From NCBI GenBank assembly GCA_032622095.1, contig CP136061.1:41545797-41609796 (forward strand): a stretch of 64,000 bases of DNA, written 5' to 3'. The translations under genes and the position numbers were made by a program. This DNA comes from Siphonodentalium dalli. Taxonomy: Eukaryota > Mollusca > Scaphopoda > Gadilida > Siphonodentaliidae. Under the pieces are notes generated by a model. It was given only the letters and a program-made list of their open reading frames with translations, had not been told where the DNA came from and made no database searches. Shown here piece after piece: positions 11,466-23,335 of the stretch (its first letter is position 1; each line of letters begins with the position of its first letter).

Positions 11466-12702
11466 GTGGTCTATCTCTTTGTAAACGTGTGTTATATAGT
11501 TACCGGGGTATAAAGGTGGTCTATCTCTTTGTAAACTTGTGTTATATAGTTACCAGGGTATAAAGGTGGTCTATCTCTTTGTAAACTTGTGTTATATAGT
11601 TACCAGGGTATAAAGGTGGTCTATCTCTTTGTAAACTTGTGTTATATAGTTACCAGGGTATAAAGATGGTCTATCTCTTTGTAAACTTGTGTTATATAGT
11701 TACCAGGGTATAAAGATGGTTTATCTTTTTGTACACTTGTGTTATATAGTTACCAGGGTATAAAGGTGGTCTATCTCTTTGTACACTTGTGTTATATCGT
11801 TACCAGGGTATAAAGGTGGTCTATCTCTTTGTACACTTGTGTTATATAGTTACCAGGGTATAAAGATGGTCTATCTCTTTGTAAACTTATGTTATATAGT
11901 TACCAGGGTATAAAGATGGTTTATCTCTTTGTACACTTGTGTTATATAGTTACCAGGGTATAAAGGTGGTCTATCTCTTTGTACACTTGTGTTATATAGT
12001 TACCAGGGTATAAAGATGGTCTATCTCTTTGTACACTTGTGTTATATAGTTACCAGGGTATACAGATGGTCTATCTCTTTGTACACTTGTGTTATATAGT
12101 TACCGGGGTATAAAGATGGTTTATCTCTTTGTACACTTGTGTTATATAGTTACCAGGGTATAAAGATGGTCTATCTCTTTGTAAACGTGTGTTATATAGT
12201 TACCAGGGTATAAATATTAGACATGAATCGAAGATTCCTTTCCGGAAATGCTTTTATCGAATAATATTGATTATATTTCGAATATGTTCTGGTCTAAAGA
12301 CGAGTGGTTGTTTAGCTAACGAACAACAGTAGTTACTGTGAACAGAGACCACACTTTTTATTTTGCAATATTGTCACAAATAAACGTTAATTAGACTCAT
12401 TGTCGCTTATAACTATGTAATAACACATAGCAATCAATCAATCTGGGACATTTGACACTCTGAGCATAGCTATGTGAACACCCTAATGATCTCCATTGAT
12501 ACATGGTATCACTTGAATGGTCTGTTGTAAAATAGAACAATAAAGTGTCCCACTTTATCATCTCATTTTATAATAAAATATAATTAAAATCAATATTAAT
12601 TGATATAATCGTTTCCAGAGATCTGTCTTCAATGCATATTTATTATTGTGTGCACACGAAACTATTTCAAAATTGTTATATGAAGAGCAAAGCCATCTTT
12701 AA
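11466..12702 (-). mobile_element. TTAA-type MITE, inverted copy carrying an internal minisatellite
   Basis: Between 12214 and 12702 this is the reverse complement of the element at 10109-10664, ending in 'ccatctttaa' at 12693-12702. Its other end has been replaced by the 50-bp array 11468-12213. No clean TTAA is present at the left edge (the sequence there is 'tattatatgtgg'), so that end is rearranged. The element lies in gene A intron 1. Confidence 0.8.
11468..12213 (+). repeat. 50-bp minisatellite, about 15 copies
   Basis: The unit begins 'ggtctatctctttgtaaac', continues 'ttgtgttatatagttacc' and 'agggtataaag', and repeats every 50 bases from 11468 to 12213. Copies differ by a few substitutions (gtaaac or gtacac; ggtataaagg or ggtataaaga). 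The unit is the subterminal sequence of the surrounding MITE family, which is single-copy in the elements at 10109, 30393 and 61240. It is not CRISPR: there are no unique spacers between units. Confidence 0.95.
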
Positions 12703-13084
12703 TTGCATAAGTGTACAGCACTGAGTACCGTTATAGAGCATGGTGGAATGAACGTTTGACAACAATCTGATGTGCACATTGACAAACACAGCTCAATGAA
12801 GTCTGGTCTTATTACAAATAATGTTCGCATTATATTCCAAATATTCTAATTGTTGTGTTGTGCTATGCGTGTTTACTTCATTTCGTGTTCTTCTCTGCTA
12901 AGCTCATTATGTACTTGTATAACGATTGTACAATGAACTATGCCAGTGTATATCACGACACGTAAGTTGTTTCGACCACCGCTAAAATTTAGTGACACGC
13001 TTGATAAATTGGTCCTGCTAGAACATCCCTAATGTAAGGTATACACCATTGCAACAGCCATATTGTATTGGGATTGTAGTTGTG

Positions 13085-13385
13085 ATTGATTGATTGGGGG
13101 TTAATTTCGCTTTGCGCAACTAAGACCATATCACGACATTGGCAGTTTTATTGGTGCATGGAGGCAACCGCACACTTACGGCTAATATAATAGTAATTTC
13201 AATGTCTGATAAACTGGTCGATCATGTGCGGCAAACAACCGGCCATCGGCGAGTATCTGGCAACTCCACCAGCTAACGATTTCACGATGGACACATGCGG
13301 ATTTGAACCCTCATCGCCAGCGCTGGAGGACGATACGGCTTGGAGTTGTGCCCCTAAGCGAGTGAGCCACGAGGCCCATTATAGT
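13085..13385 (-). mobile_element. tRNA-derived SINE
   Basis: On the minus strand the element starts near 13385 with 'gggcctcgtggctcactcgc', a close match to a tRNA A box (TGGCTCACTCG). It then carries 'ggttcaaatcc' near 13310, a near-perfect RNA polymerase III B box. It ends at about 13090 in 'acccccaatcaatcaatcac', a short tandem tail typical of SINEs borrowing a LINE 3' end. The tRNA part has no intact cloverleaf that I can fold with confidence, so it is not called a tRNA gene. No clear target duplication was seen. Confidence 0.75.
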
Positions 13386-13609
13386 AGTAGTAACATCACC
13401 ATCATACTCAATGTTCATACACTACCCAAACATACAGTTTATTTAACTGGGTAGGAAAAAATGTTGGGAACCAAACAACAAATATAAACCGGACCAAAAA
13501 TCAAACAATGTAACTGTGTACTGATAAATTACATAATAACTATTGCTGTGTCAATCTCAAACATGGAAATTATATTATAGGACGAAGAAGGATTGGATGT
13601 CACATAGCA

Positions 13610-13690
13610 CGTGATTATACACGTTCGTCGTATATAAGCGACTGCCATTTGCGCGCTTATACGACGTTTTCTACGTGTAGACGCGGGTGT
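13610..13690. repeat. Imperfect palindrome
   Basis: 'tacacgttcgtcgtatataa' and 'gcttatacgacgttttctac' form inverted arms around a short centre. The neighbouring sequence to 14420 is AT-rich with a CT run near 13828 and shows no gene. Confidence 0.55.
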
Positions 13691-14420
13691 AATAATATTG
13701 TTTTATAACTCTAGTATTGTGCATAAATGTGAGGTAAAGTAACACATATACATATCTATATATCTAATAGTGGTGCATAATATATAAGTGGTGTATACAA
13801 ATGGTGGTAGACCGATAACCTGAGTCTCTCTCTCTCTATAATATATTGGAGAATTGTAGCTACTTACATACTATTTGGGTGAATACCTGATGAGGTGTTT
13901 GGTAATACACATTAGGATTTGTTCTTCTGTTGACCATATTTTGGGAGCTCTCTTCATTGTGTGATAGTCACTGTTGGAAGTAACATATGAGGTTCATGCA
14001 AACGAACCGAGCACTGATATTCGGGTTTGCATCTTACTTATATGAGTATTGATATTATATGGGATTACGTCACTATGAAGGGATTTGTTATAAAAACTTC
14101 AAAATATATAGTTCGGTATGGCCATTTCTTCAGATATATTGGTAGTATATATTGGTTTATAGATTGGAAAATTGAACTATCGTAGTTATGTCGACCTATG
14201 TTCCAGTCTGAAACTACGAAATAATATTGCTTAATGCATAACGTTTACCACCGATATGACTGTTTTACCGGGATTTGGGAGGGTTGATGGGGTAGTAGAC
14301 CACATAGCTCCATCCCTGTACCAAACACCACGTCCGATTTGCTGATAATTCACATATTGTTCATGAAATGTTATGTCACTTGGGTGCGTGCCCTTATGAA
14401 AAATAGTACACTACAGTATA

Positions 14421-15215
14421 ACTATTATATAGATAATGAATGGCTTGGAGTTGACTATGCCAAAATAGTTGTCCTCGAGGAGGAATAGTCCACGGGCCGC
14501 AGGCGAGTGGACTATTCCTCCTCGAGGAGCACTATTTTGGCATAGTCAACGACAAGACATTCATTATTTATTATATTATATCGAACATTTGTCGGCATTG
14601 GTGCCAATTCTCACACATTTTCTCTGTCTGATTTGTCACAATTTTATTTACCGTGAATTTTGGAAATCGGTCTCAGATTTTACAATTTACGGCAATCATT
14701 TGACGATGGCAGGGGAGAATAAATATGTTATTAGTTACATCTAACAGCATCTCTTCGTGATTCATGCATTTATTTCTATAAATATGTCATTAGCAAAGAT
14801 ATTTTGGCGAAATTTTAGAAGTTAACTTGCTTAACTTCGACTAGAACGGAAATAACGTCCACTGGCATTACAAAATTAGGACTGGCCGCTTTCCAACTAA
14901 ACGGACAAACTATTAAATACACACACAGTCTGGATAGCAATGATCGAGCATTTGTAAGATCATTACAATACGCCAATAAATCTAATGATATACCAACATT
15001 GCAATAATTATCGTACACGTTATACTTTAAGATTGGTCGTATTTTCAAGGCGGCAACCCGATTTCGCGAAATGAGTTTGTTACTATAAATAGAAAAAGAA
15101 TAGTAGGTATGTAGGAATCCTACTGGGGTACTATAGTAAAATAGTATAGCAGTGTGTAGCCAATCAGAATGCGAGAAAGTCACGTGAGATATAATATAGG
15201 ATAATATAGTACAGT
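14421..15215 (+). mobile_element. Foldback element, copy 1 (inverse copy at 25955-26710)
   Basis: One end is a long palindrome (14421-14580): arms 'ttgactatgccaaaatagt' and 'cctcgaggaggaatagtcca' mirrored about a GC-rich centre near 14500. The remaining ~600 bases, including 'gatttcgcgaaatgagtttg' and the end 'cacgtgagatataatata', are present in reverse orientation at 25960-26570. The 138-codon antisense frame in it is not conserved as an open frame in the other copy. Class II MITE or foldback status is inferred. Confidence 0.8.
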
Positions 15216-15235
15216 ATGAAATAAAATGCATCAGT

Positions 15236-18020
15236 CTTAGTACTCATGGGACGTTTAATAAAGTATGTTGTAGTAATACTATACTAGCCCATGATTTTCC
15301 CAGTATTTTTGATTTGCATGTACGTGTTGTACACTCTTAGATATAACAATCCGTATAGGTACTTCAGAGTACAACATACTTCAGAGTACATATACGTCTC
15401 CTGGTTTCAAAGCAATATGTATCGAGAATCATTAGGTTCTATATATTGATGTAATACCGACGAGCGTTAGGTACTAGTCAATTTCGAAATAAATGGTGAC
15501 CACGTGATTGCATCACGTGATGCACGATACAATTCCACGAAAACATGGCGGCGTCTGGCCAATTGAGGCGATTGAGTTTTTTTTTACAATATATAAAAAT
15601 AGAGAGGATGCAGACATACACATTTTATGTTGAAATCGCCCTCGGTCTCGGCTTACATGCTATAGGTGTGCCCAATTAGGTACATTGTACTTTGACTGGA
15701 GGTATTTAAGAATACGGAAGTGAACTTTTCTGAAATTGATCAACATATTTTGTTGTGTGAAATTGGACCTAACTTGCTTCTTATTAACCTGGAATATTGT
15801 TAGCACTGTCTGGATTATGTTTGTATATGTAAGGGACAAGATGTTATAACCTCCGAAAATTAACGGGGGCTAATCATTGATAATTCCCTCTGCAAGAGAG
15901 CAGCAATTTTCAGAGAACTGAGACAGACCAAATTCAAACAGCAACAGCTGAGTCGTTGAGTGCAGTGGGGTTACACTTGACATGCACGACAGTGTTGTGA
16001 ATTTCAAAAGACAGATACTTCAAGTAAAGTTTCACAAAATTATAAACAGCCCAATTAACTCACAAGATTCAACCACTGGTGACTAGGATTACGACACGTA
16101 CAACACTGTCGAAATTAGTCGGAATTATGACGTCACAGATCAGTCATAACTCATGAGTCAGTCACAAGTTTGTTGGCTACAACATACAAGTACATGTACA
16201 AAGGACGATGGATCTTATTCTTCAATTTGCATCGAAACATGATTTGAGAATAATGTCGACATAACATATCGCCCAGTTACGGAGTCTGCTATTATTTTGA
16301 TCTAAACGCTGGTGACGCTGTGCAATTATTGTGATATATTTATTGAATGACGGATAATCTCGGTGACACGGATCCAATTATGTGACACACATTATCACTG
16401 AATCCGCCATAAGCTTTTATTAGAAGTTGACTTTTTTCACTGTAACGTACTACTGTACAGCTATACTCTAATTAATCGTCCCCTTTAACAAGGCTGTAGG
16501 GCATTAATGACACCGGTTATACCATACCGGCGTTCAACCACGTTCAAGTGGTTGAGATGACATTGTGGCAACCGCTAGTAATCTTTCTACGGTACTAGCA
16601 ATAATATTTTGCGACCACTGTACTCCGCATTAATTTTTCACATGGCCACCTTACACCCAATCTAGCTTTTCGTGAGCGCCACGCACCGTGTTATCTATAC
16701 ACAAAACAATATTTCAATTCATAATTTGTTTACGGTTTAATAAACATTCGAAGTTGGTAACTGACCGACATTTGCAACTGCATCACCAAAGCAGCGTCAA
16801 GCCATGCCAGAAATATACTCTGTGGTGGTTATAATGCTGAATTAAAAAAGGTACGAAGGTCGTCCATGGTAGGATTGATATTGGTTAATAGCATCAACGC
16901 AGTCGAGTAACGTGGTATTATCGGTAGTGAACGTCGTTAAGGGGGGGGGGGTAAATTATAGCTTAGCTGTTTACATACATGTACATGTGGACCATTCCAA
17001 TGTCCAGATGTATCATGTTCTTATCAAAACATGTGTGGCTATCATTCTGATAGATTCCGCCATTTCCGCTTTGCTAGGAAATAACCTCTTCCATAATTGG
17101 AAACCATATTCGCGAAATTCTACATTATTACGCGCGCCGCGTGTATACTAATCTCGAGATTCTTTTTTCGCCTGGGCGCATCGGGGTTTTGTTTATAGAA
17201 CTGGTAATTTTTGGGAGGATTAAAAATCGAACTGCGAACCGGAGGCCGAGTCCGGTAAAAGGTGTAGTTTCGATTTCGTTTATTGTCGTTAACATTATGT
17301 CAATAATGTTGATTTTTGGTTTGTGATAATCTATGCCAATTACAAATAAAAGAAATAAAAAAGATAATTTGTAAGTCTTATATTTCAACTTGTATAGACA
17401 TTTTTCGTTCTGCAGCCCACTGGGGGTTGTGGTCGGAGACGGCCGCCGGTTCGTTAATTAGGTACTGGTTGTTATTGTTATTTTAACGGAATTCTGAGTT
17501 GGTCATTTGCGAAACCAATATATTTTATATTCTATAATTACAATCATGGGTATATATATTATCTTGAGCGCGTTACCATTTCTGACATTGTATGGCTCTG
17601 GTGATCAGGCAATGACATTGACTCGATGACGCATAGTTGCGAATGGAGAATAATGTATTCGCTATGGCTTTACCAAACCGGATTATATATTAAATACATT
17701 ACTCTCTCTTTGTGTGAGCTTTGTTTGTTTGTTCATATACCGATACATCACATCGTAAGTGTACGACAAACAAAACAATCAACACCGTGGCGAATTGTTT
17801 TTTGGGAGAGTGATTACGGTGATCCATTCAACACCAAAATCTTGTGGCGAGGACTAGTGAGCGCTATAACAGTATAACAAGGTGCCAGCTTTAATTAACC
17901 AAAGTTCATTAGTGTGGTCTCCCCACTGTTGAGTATTTTGCTTATCGCACGCTATATATATGTACATACTTTACAACAGGTTCTGGAACAGAATTTGGCT
18001 TTGTTCACATAATGCAGATT
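15236..18020. other. Gene A intron 1 sequence, no gene seen
   Basis: AT-rich sequence. It includes a solitary 'tacactcttag' terminus with 'ggtacttcagagtac' repeats near 15335-15395, related to the 19.2/47.2 kb element, and an 11-base G tract at 16941-16951. Small frames around 17130-17390 show no recognisable product. Confidence 0.5.
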
Positions 18021-19225
18021 AGGAACTACGACAAATACATACTATTTATTATTATTTATTATGGTATAAAGAAAGGTCTGAGTGAACCACATGTTAACTA
18101 TAATGTCCTGATCGGGCTAAAATAGACCGATCGGTCTTCCTGGCACATCGGTCACTGTTGTAAGAAAGGGAACTCTATATATCTTGACTATTGAAATTTT
18201 GTTTGTTTGAAGATTTGCATATGTTTATTTTGAATATTCTCAGTTTGCGATTTATCGTAAAGATGTTTGAGATTTATTGGAAAGGTTTGCGAGTTATCGC
18301 AAAGATGTTTGTGATTTATTGCAAAGTTGTTTTGGAATTTATCGCAAACGTTTGCTCCCCTTATCCCATATGCATGCTGGCTGTGAAAGACCGATTGGTC
18401 TATTTTAGCCCGACTCGGCAATTATAGATTCATAGGTTGTTCACTCAGACCTGTTTAAGATGTCTGATTTATAATGTTTACTTTAATTACACACAAATTA
18501 AGAAATTTGGACGATTATTTCAGACAATCAGACAAAATTTACTCCACGTGCAGGCAACAGGTCAGGGAAATCCTGACCCGTACCTGTTTAAGATGTCTGA
18601 TTTATAATGTTACAAAAAAACCCATTAGTGCCAAAAAACCTTTGTGACAAATCTCAAACATCTATGCGATAAATCTGAGAGTTATCGTAAAGATGTCTGA
18701 GATTTATCGCAAAGGTTTGTGATTTATCGCAAAGTTGTTTAGTGATTTATCGCAAAGGTTTGCTCCCTTATCCAACATGCATGCTGGCTGTGAAAGACCG
18801 ATCGGTCTATTTTAGTCCGACCTTGCTATGATAGATCGATTGGTGGTTCACCCAGACCTGACATTGAATATGTCTGATTTATATTTATATTTATACAGTT
18901 CAGGCCCATTAGTGCCAATTAACACATAAACATATATTTATCGCAAACCTTTGTGATCAATCGAAAACATTTGCATCAAAAACGCGCATATTTATTGCAA
19001 AGTTGTTTGCGATTCGCAAATGTTTGCAATTTATCGCAAGGTAATGTTTTATTTATCGGGTTATTATAGATCGATTGGTGTTTCACCCTGACCTGTTTAA
19101 GATGTTTGATTTATAATGTTTACTTTAATATTATTGCACACAAATTAAGAAATTTTGACTATTATTTTAGTCATTCAGACAAATTTTACTCCACATGCAG
19201 GGAACAGTTCAGGGAAATCCTGAAA
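18020..19225 (+). repeat. Complex tandem repeat with 'atttatcgcaaag' units
   Basis: Blocks built on 'gatttatcgcaaaggtttg' occur at about 18240-18350, 18650-18765 and 18930-19045. They are bordered by inverted 'gaccgatcggtctattttag' elements (18112-18140, 18386-18415, 18795-18825). A second block, 'gtttaagatgtctgatttat' through 'actccacgtgcagg', is duplicated at 18450-18575 and 19097-19225. Together they form two to three diverged ~400-650 bp repeats. Confidence 0.75.
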
Positions 19226-19775
19226 TCGAGATATTAAACCTTGAATTAAGTACAGAAACACGATCAAGGTTCTATACTAATAAAAGATATATAATTCGGA
19301 TTATTTCATTTTGCACTATGCAAGGGAGTCTATGTAACCTCGATTGTGGTTTTGTACTTAATTCGATGTTTAAACGCCGTAACATAATTTGGAATCTAAG
19401 ATGCCACATTGTTAAATTTTCCGTCGGCCATTTTTCGTAATTTCGAGTGCTTGGTATCTGGGCAGGTTCTCCACATAGTACTTCCTACGGGACAAGTTCA
19501 GTACCTACGTAGGTACTCTGGAGTACCTATTGTTTTAAGAATATGCATAATGCCTGGATAGGTACTCCAGAGAACCTAAATATAGGTACTCCAGAGAACC
19601 AAAATATTGGTACTCCACAGAAACTAAATATAGCTACTCCAGATAACCTATATATATAGGCACCTAAATATTTGGCAGGTACTCTAGAGAACAAACAATT
19701 AGGTACTCCCCTGGGACAAAGGATAGTACCTACGCAGGTACTCCAGAGTGCCTATTGTTTTAAGAGTGTAGATAC
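19190..19775 (+). mobile_element. 'ggtactccagagtacc' element, copy 1
   Basis: Order of blocks: 'aatcctgaaatcgagat', 'aagtacagaaacacgatcaa', 'atgccacattgttaaatttt', 'cgtaatttcgagtgcttggta', a minisatellite of 'ggtactccagagaacc' units (about 19560-19680), and a terminus '(t)tttaagagtgta'. The same order is found inverted at 47175-48195, where the minisatellite is longer. No transposase frame is present. Confidence 0.8.
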
Positions 19776-19995
19776 ATTCTGGCCGCCGGTTTTCAACAAA
19801 ATTTCCAAAATTGTTTGCACTGATAGACCACGAGCCGGTTAGTCAGTGTGAACATTTTTCGTTTGTGTGTGTTATTTTTTTTTTTGGAGTTTTATTGTAT
19901 ATCTTTGTATACCTGGGTGTACCATGCAAGGTTGTATGTCACCGAGGGTGTACACTCGACAATATCCCAGCCTTGTGTTTGATTGACATTACCAG

Positions 19996-20187
19996 ATGGA
20001 GTGTGCAGCCATAACTTTACAGAGGTTGTCGAAAACTCCTGGGAGGATACATTACACAACATATGCTATTATCAACTGACTGGCTGGTTTACATATCTTG
20101 AGGCAAAACAAGTCTGCGAATCAGCCGGTACTCATGTTCTCTTCCTGGAGACAGAGGCAGAATATGGTTATGTGGCTTCAGAGTTAC
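19996..20187 (+). CDS. Gene A exon 2: N-terminal half of C-type lectin domain
   Basis: The 192-base exon lies between acceptor 'attaccag' and donor 'gtgagt', phase 1 at both ends. It encodes about 64 residues. 'WEDTLHNICYYQLTGWF' matches the opening of a CTLD, 'YLEAKQVCESAGTHVLFLE' matches the first helix with the conserved Ala, Cys and Gly, and 'TEAEYGYVASEL' matches the second helix. An N-glycosylation site (NFT) lies near its start. In the family this half carries the Cys that pairs with the final Cys of the domain. The paralogous exon of gene B is not recognisable in the window. Confidence 0.85.
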
Positions 20188-20254
20188 GTGAGTATTATTG
20201 CTCTGCATACAACGCCCCACCGTTGTCCAACGCGCTCCAAGAATATACACATTT

Positions 20255-20438
20255 ATAATTATAAATACACCAACTATATATTCGCCTTGTCGATTCGATC
20301 GGTGCCTCTCTAATCCCTCTTTGTTTATCTGGGAACGGGACAAATCTAAGTGTCGGCACTTGTGTCCCAATCCCAATTGTTGTATGTATACATACATGTA
20401 TATATTATATGGCAATAAAATATGTTTAAACTAAACTA
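20255..20438 (+). mobile_element. LINE 3' tail
   Basis: It ends 'ggcaataaaatatgtttaaa' followed by 'ctaaactaaa'. Upstream, 'gcacttgtgtcccaatccc' matches the tail of the LINE at 8680-9227. It is inserted 70 bases downstream of gene A exon 2, inside intron 2. Only 3' untranslated sequence is present. Confidence 0.65.
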
Positions 20439-20439
20439 A

Positions 20440-21945
20440 AAAAACAACATTCTGGAACACACGGGAACATCCAAGACTATCCGGGTGCGGTCCAATGCAT
20501 TATATAGACATTCTCCCACAAACTCCTTCTAACTCAAAACGGATTTGCTCAAGATCTGGCTGGAAAATGGTTTGTTTTATTATTTGCAGTAATGTGACAC
20601 ATTATTTAAGAATCAACAATCGCTCACATATTTTAAACCCATTGTGTAGTTTACGACCAGAAAATTACATAACAGTGCGTTGTTTTAAGGAAACAAATGC
20701 GTCTACAATATCTAACTCTTCCTCATTGAAGCATCTTTCTATTAAACTGTTGCTAGACACCACATTTTAACAGTCCGTTGATTTCTTCGGGTTTGATGGA
20801 CATGAACTTGTTCTCGTTGGGCAGAACTATTCGTGACTGTTTCCCCCAATGTAATAGGCATGGGCTACACTGTTATGTAACCTAATTAAAATAATTAAAG
20901 ATGCTTTCCCCTATCTGTTCCCAGCAGCACTTTTTTATAAATTGTCCACAATCCCATTTTTATCATGCTTAATATACAAATAATATATATATAAAGTAGA
21001 GTACATGGTGGGACCAGTATTAAAGTCAAAATTACAATAGTATTGTCGTCGTTCTCGTTGGGGTTCTAAACATTCTCACTGACGTTAACACTCAATATGT
21101 TGGTATTTGAAGACGATGGGCGTGTCGACAGGGGGCTTGTGCTCAATGTACTGTGTCACACATGCACCCATTGCTATTCAACAGTTGGACATTTAATGGC
21201 TAACACAACATCAGCATAGAGACTTTCAGACCAAACGTTAGTTGAAAATATTCTGATATTTTCAATTTTCAACCAGTGTTTTTATTGAGTAATCTGTTTT
21301 CCTTTTTTTTATAAATATTTTAGACAAAACAAATTTGTTTTTGCTACCTTCGGGTCTAATCGTTGGACTGGAATGAACGTGTGTAGAAACAGTGATGACC
21401 AAAGCAGGTGTTAGGTAGGGAAGTTCAAACCATTTCAAAGCTGGAGGTACCAATTGTAAAATTCGCGCGACGAGCAGTAGCTATGTCACATATGGCACGA
21501 AATGTGAGCATCGAAAACTATATATCAGTTTGCCGTACCTTGGCTTATCACTGGTACACCTTGATACAGCTGTTACACGCCCAATCTAACGGCTAGTTTC
21601 ACGTCAGCCCTGTACTTTGTTTATCCAAGTCAGCCCAATAATTCGCATTATCAGAATCATCGGGAGATTTTCAGCAAGTTATATTTTATCGAAACTAGCT
21701 ATTTTGAAGTTTTAAATATGTTTTTTATTGTATTTATATAACTACTAATATTACGGTGATCGCACATGGACTATGTTCGACTGCGGTCACTGAAACCGAC
21801 GCGAAACTACGGAAATCTCATCTGCGACCGTCACTTGCGATTTCGCCAGTTTTTTCTGCTCACATTTCATGTCATATCTAAGCTATGTTTGTTTAATATA
21901 AATCATTTCCACTCAAAATCGCGGCGACGTCGCAGTGAAACAGAT
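20440..21945. other. Gene A intron 2 sequence, no gene seen
   Basis: AT-rich with small, non-conserved frames. No repeat structure was recognised by eye apart from ordinary low-complexity runs. Confidence 0.5.
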
Positions 21946-22125
21946 GTCAGTGATTTGAAGTGGACTGATCGGGGCGTGAAGCGAAGTGGGCTGCTTTAAA
22001 TGGACTGATCACGGCGTAGTGGGAAGTGGGTATTGCTTTAAGTGGATTGATCATGACGTAGAGCGACGTGTGGTTGATTTAAATGGACTGAGCACGGCGT
22101 AGTGCGACGTGTGGTTGCTTTGTAT
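21945..22125 (+). repeat. ~48-bp tandem repeat, about four copies
   Basis: Units of the form 'aaatggactgatcacggcgt' plus 'agtgcgacgtgtggttgctt' repeat at about 21955, 21998, 22040 and 22083, with substitutions in each copy. Confidence 0.8.
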
Positions 22126-22919
22126 TTGATAGTTTGTATACCCTGAGGCGTTATTTCGCTAAAATCCCGATTCAGAATCTGGATTCAGATTACAGATTGG
22201 TCCCCGTACGACTTGGTTCGGCAAAAGAACAGACCAGAAATTGGCAGAATCAGTAAACGAACAGACCGTAATCTCAATCTCGTGGTAATCCGAATCTGGA
22301 TTCGGATTCCGATTACGGACTCAAATGTTCGTAATGTAAACAAACCGAGATTTCGCCACCTCGGAGTTTAAAAACACAATAAAACATAAGAATCCGTCTC
22401 TTGTGTACAAATTATTGCAGAATATAAACGATCTATATCAAAGAATTTTAAATGCGGAGACAAATTTGTTTTATTGAATGTAAACTGGGAGAAGATTACT
22501 GAAATTAGCCAAATAACAACGCTATTGATAGTAACGCTGGGGGAGCACTTCGGTTGACGGCGAAGCAAATCATTGTTGATTGTCACTTACATATGTCTAT
22601 TTCATAATTCCATCCATAAAATACCGCCCGAACGCATGTCGATTTCGAATTCGGCGGATACGTCACCATTGACCGAATTCATATGAACCTGCATGGATAT
22701 GTCTTCTGCTGTGTTCGTTATTATAATGCGTCTTCTTATTCAAGAAATAGTAGGATTATATGATATCGATGGATTATCAGATACACGTATGTACTATCAT
22801 CTAGTCTTATAGCAATTTCATGTTTAAAATGTTTTGTTTCGTTAAATGCAGTCGTGTTGCACAATAGTCTCTGTATAGACAACAGACACATGTTCTAGGG
22901 ACGTGGCTAGAAGTTTCCT

Positions 22920-23075
22920 CAAATTTCCGACCAACTGCACACCCCCCCCCCCCCCATTGAACCAAACATCAATCTCACAGGTTCGCAGAATTCCATTTGC
23001 TCCCCTTGGAAATATCCAACCTGACAAACACTAAGATTGGAAAATTACCAACTTTTACTGGTTGAAAAAAATCAA
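22920..23075 (-). repeat. Repeat with 14-base C tract and 'ggaaat-tccaac' units
   Basis: A run of 14 C lies at 22942-22955. It is flanked by 'accaactgcac' on one side and by short units such as 'ttggaaatatccaacc' and 'ttggaaaattaccaac' on the other. The inverse arrangement (short units, a 15-base G tract, then 'gtgcagttgg') occurs at 36095-36270, so this is a dispersed repeat. Confidence 0.6.
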
Positions 23076-23164
23076 ACTATGAGAACAATGCCAACCTATA
23101 TATGGTGTCAAATTAATGTCCAACTAATGTTGTGTCATGCATGAAATTTCCGACTGCTGGAATG

Positions 23165-23335
23165 TTAAAGTTTAGTTTAGATATATTTATTTCAAATATA
23201 TATGTCAAATTTAGATAACACATGGTATATAACACATACATTTGTTTATACATACAAAGGAATTAGGGGACAAGTGCTGACTCACTTAAGGGTACCCCCT
23301 CTCCCATATGTTATTACACTGAAAAAAATAAATAT
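23165..23335 (-). mobile_element. LINE 3' tail, minus orientation
   Basis: Read on the minus strand it contains 'gcacttgtcccctaattcc' and 'gaaataaatatatctaaact' then 'aaacttt', the same tail architecture as 20255-20438 and 8680-9020. Confidence 0.6.

Noticed and set aside
11468-12213. CRISPR-like regular repeat spacing
   Set aside because: Units are contiguous with no unique spacers and belong to a eukaryotic MITE. The same reasoning applies to the arrays at 47300-47885, 59062-59690 and 62484-62822.
14815-15231. 138-codon minus frame
   Set aside because: The inverted second copy of the same element (25955-26710) does not keep it open, so it is not under coding constraint.
19811-20014. Hydrophobic frame just upstream of gene A exon 2 as an alternative signal-peptide exon
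   Set aside because: No ATG start and a T-rich, intron-like composition. The hydrophobic residues come from TTT/GTT runs before the acceptor.
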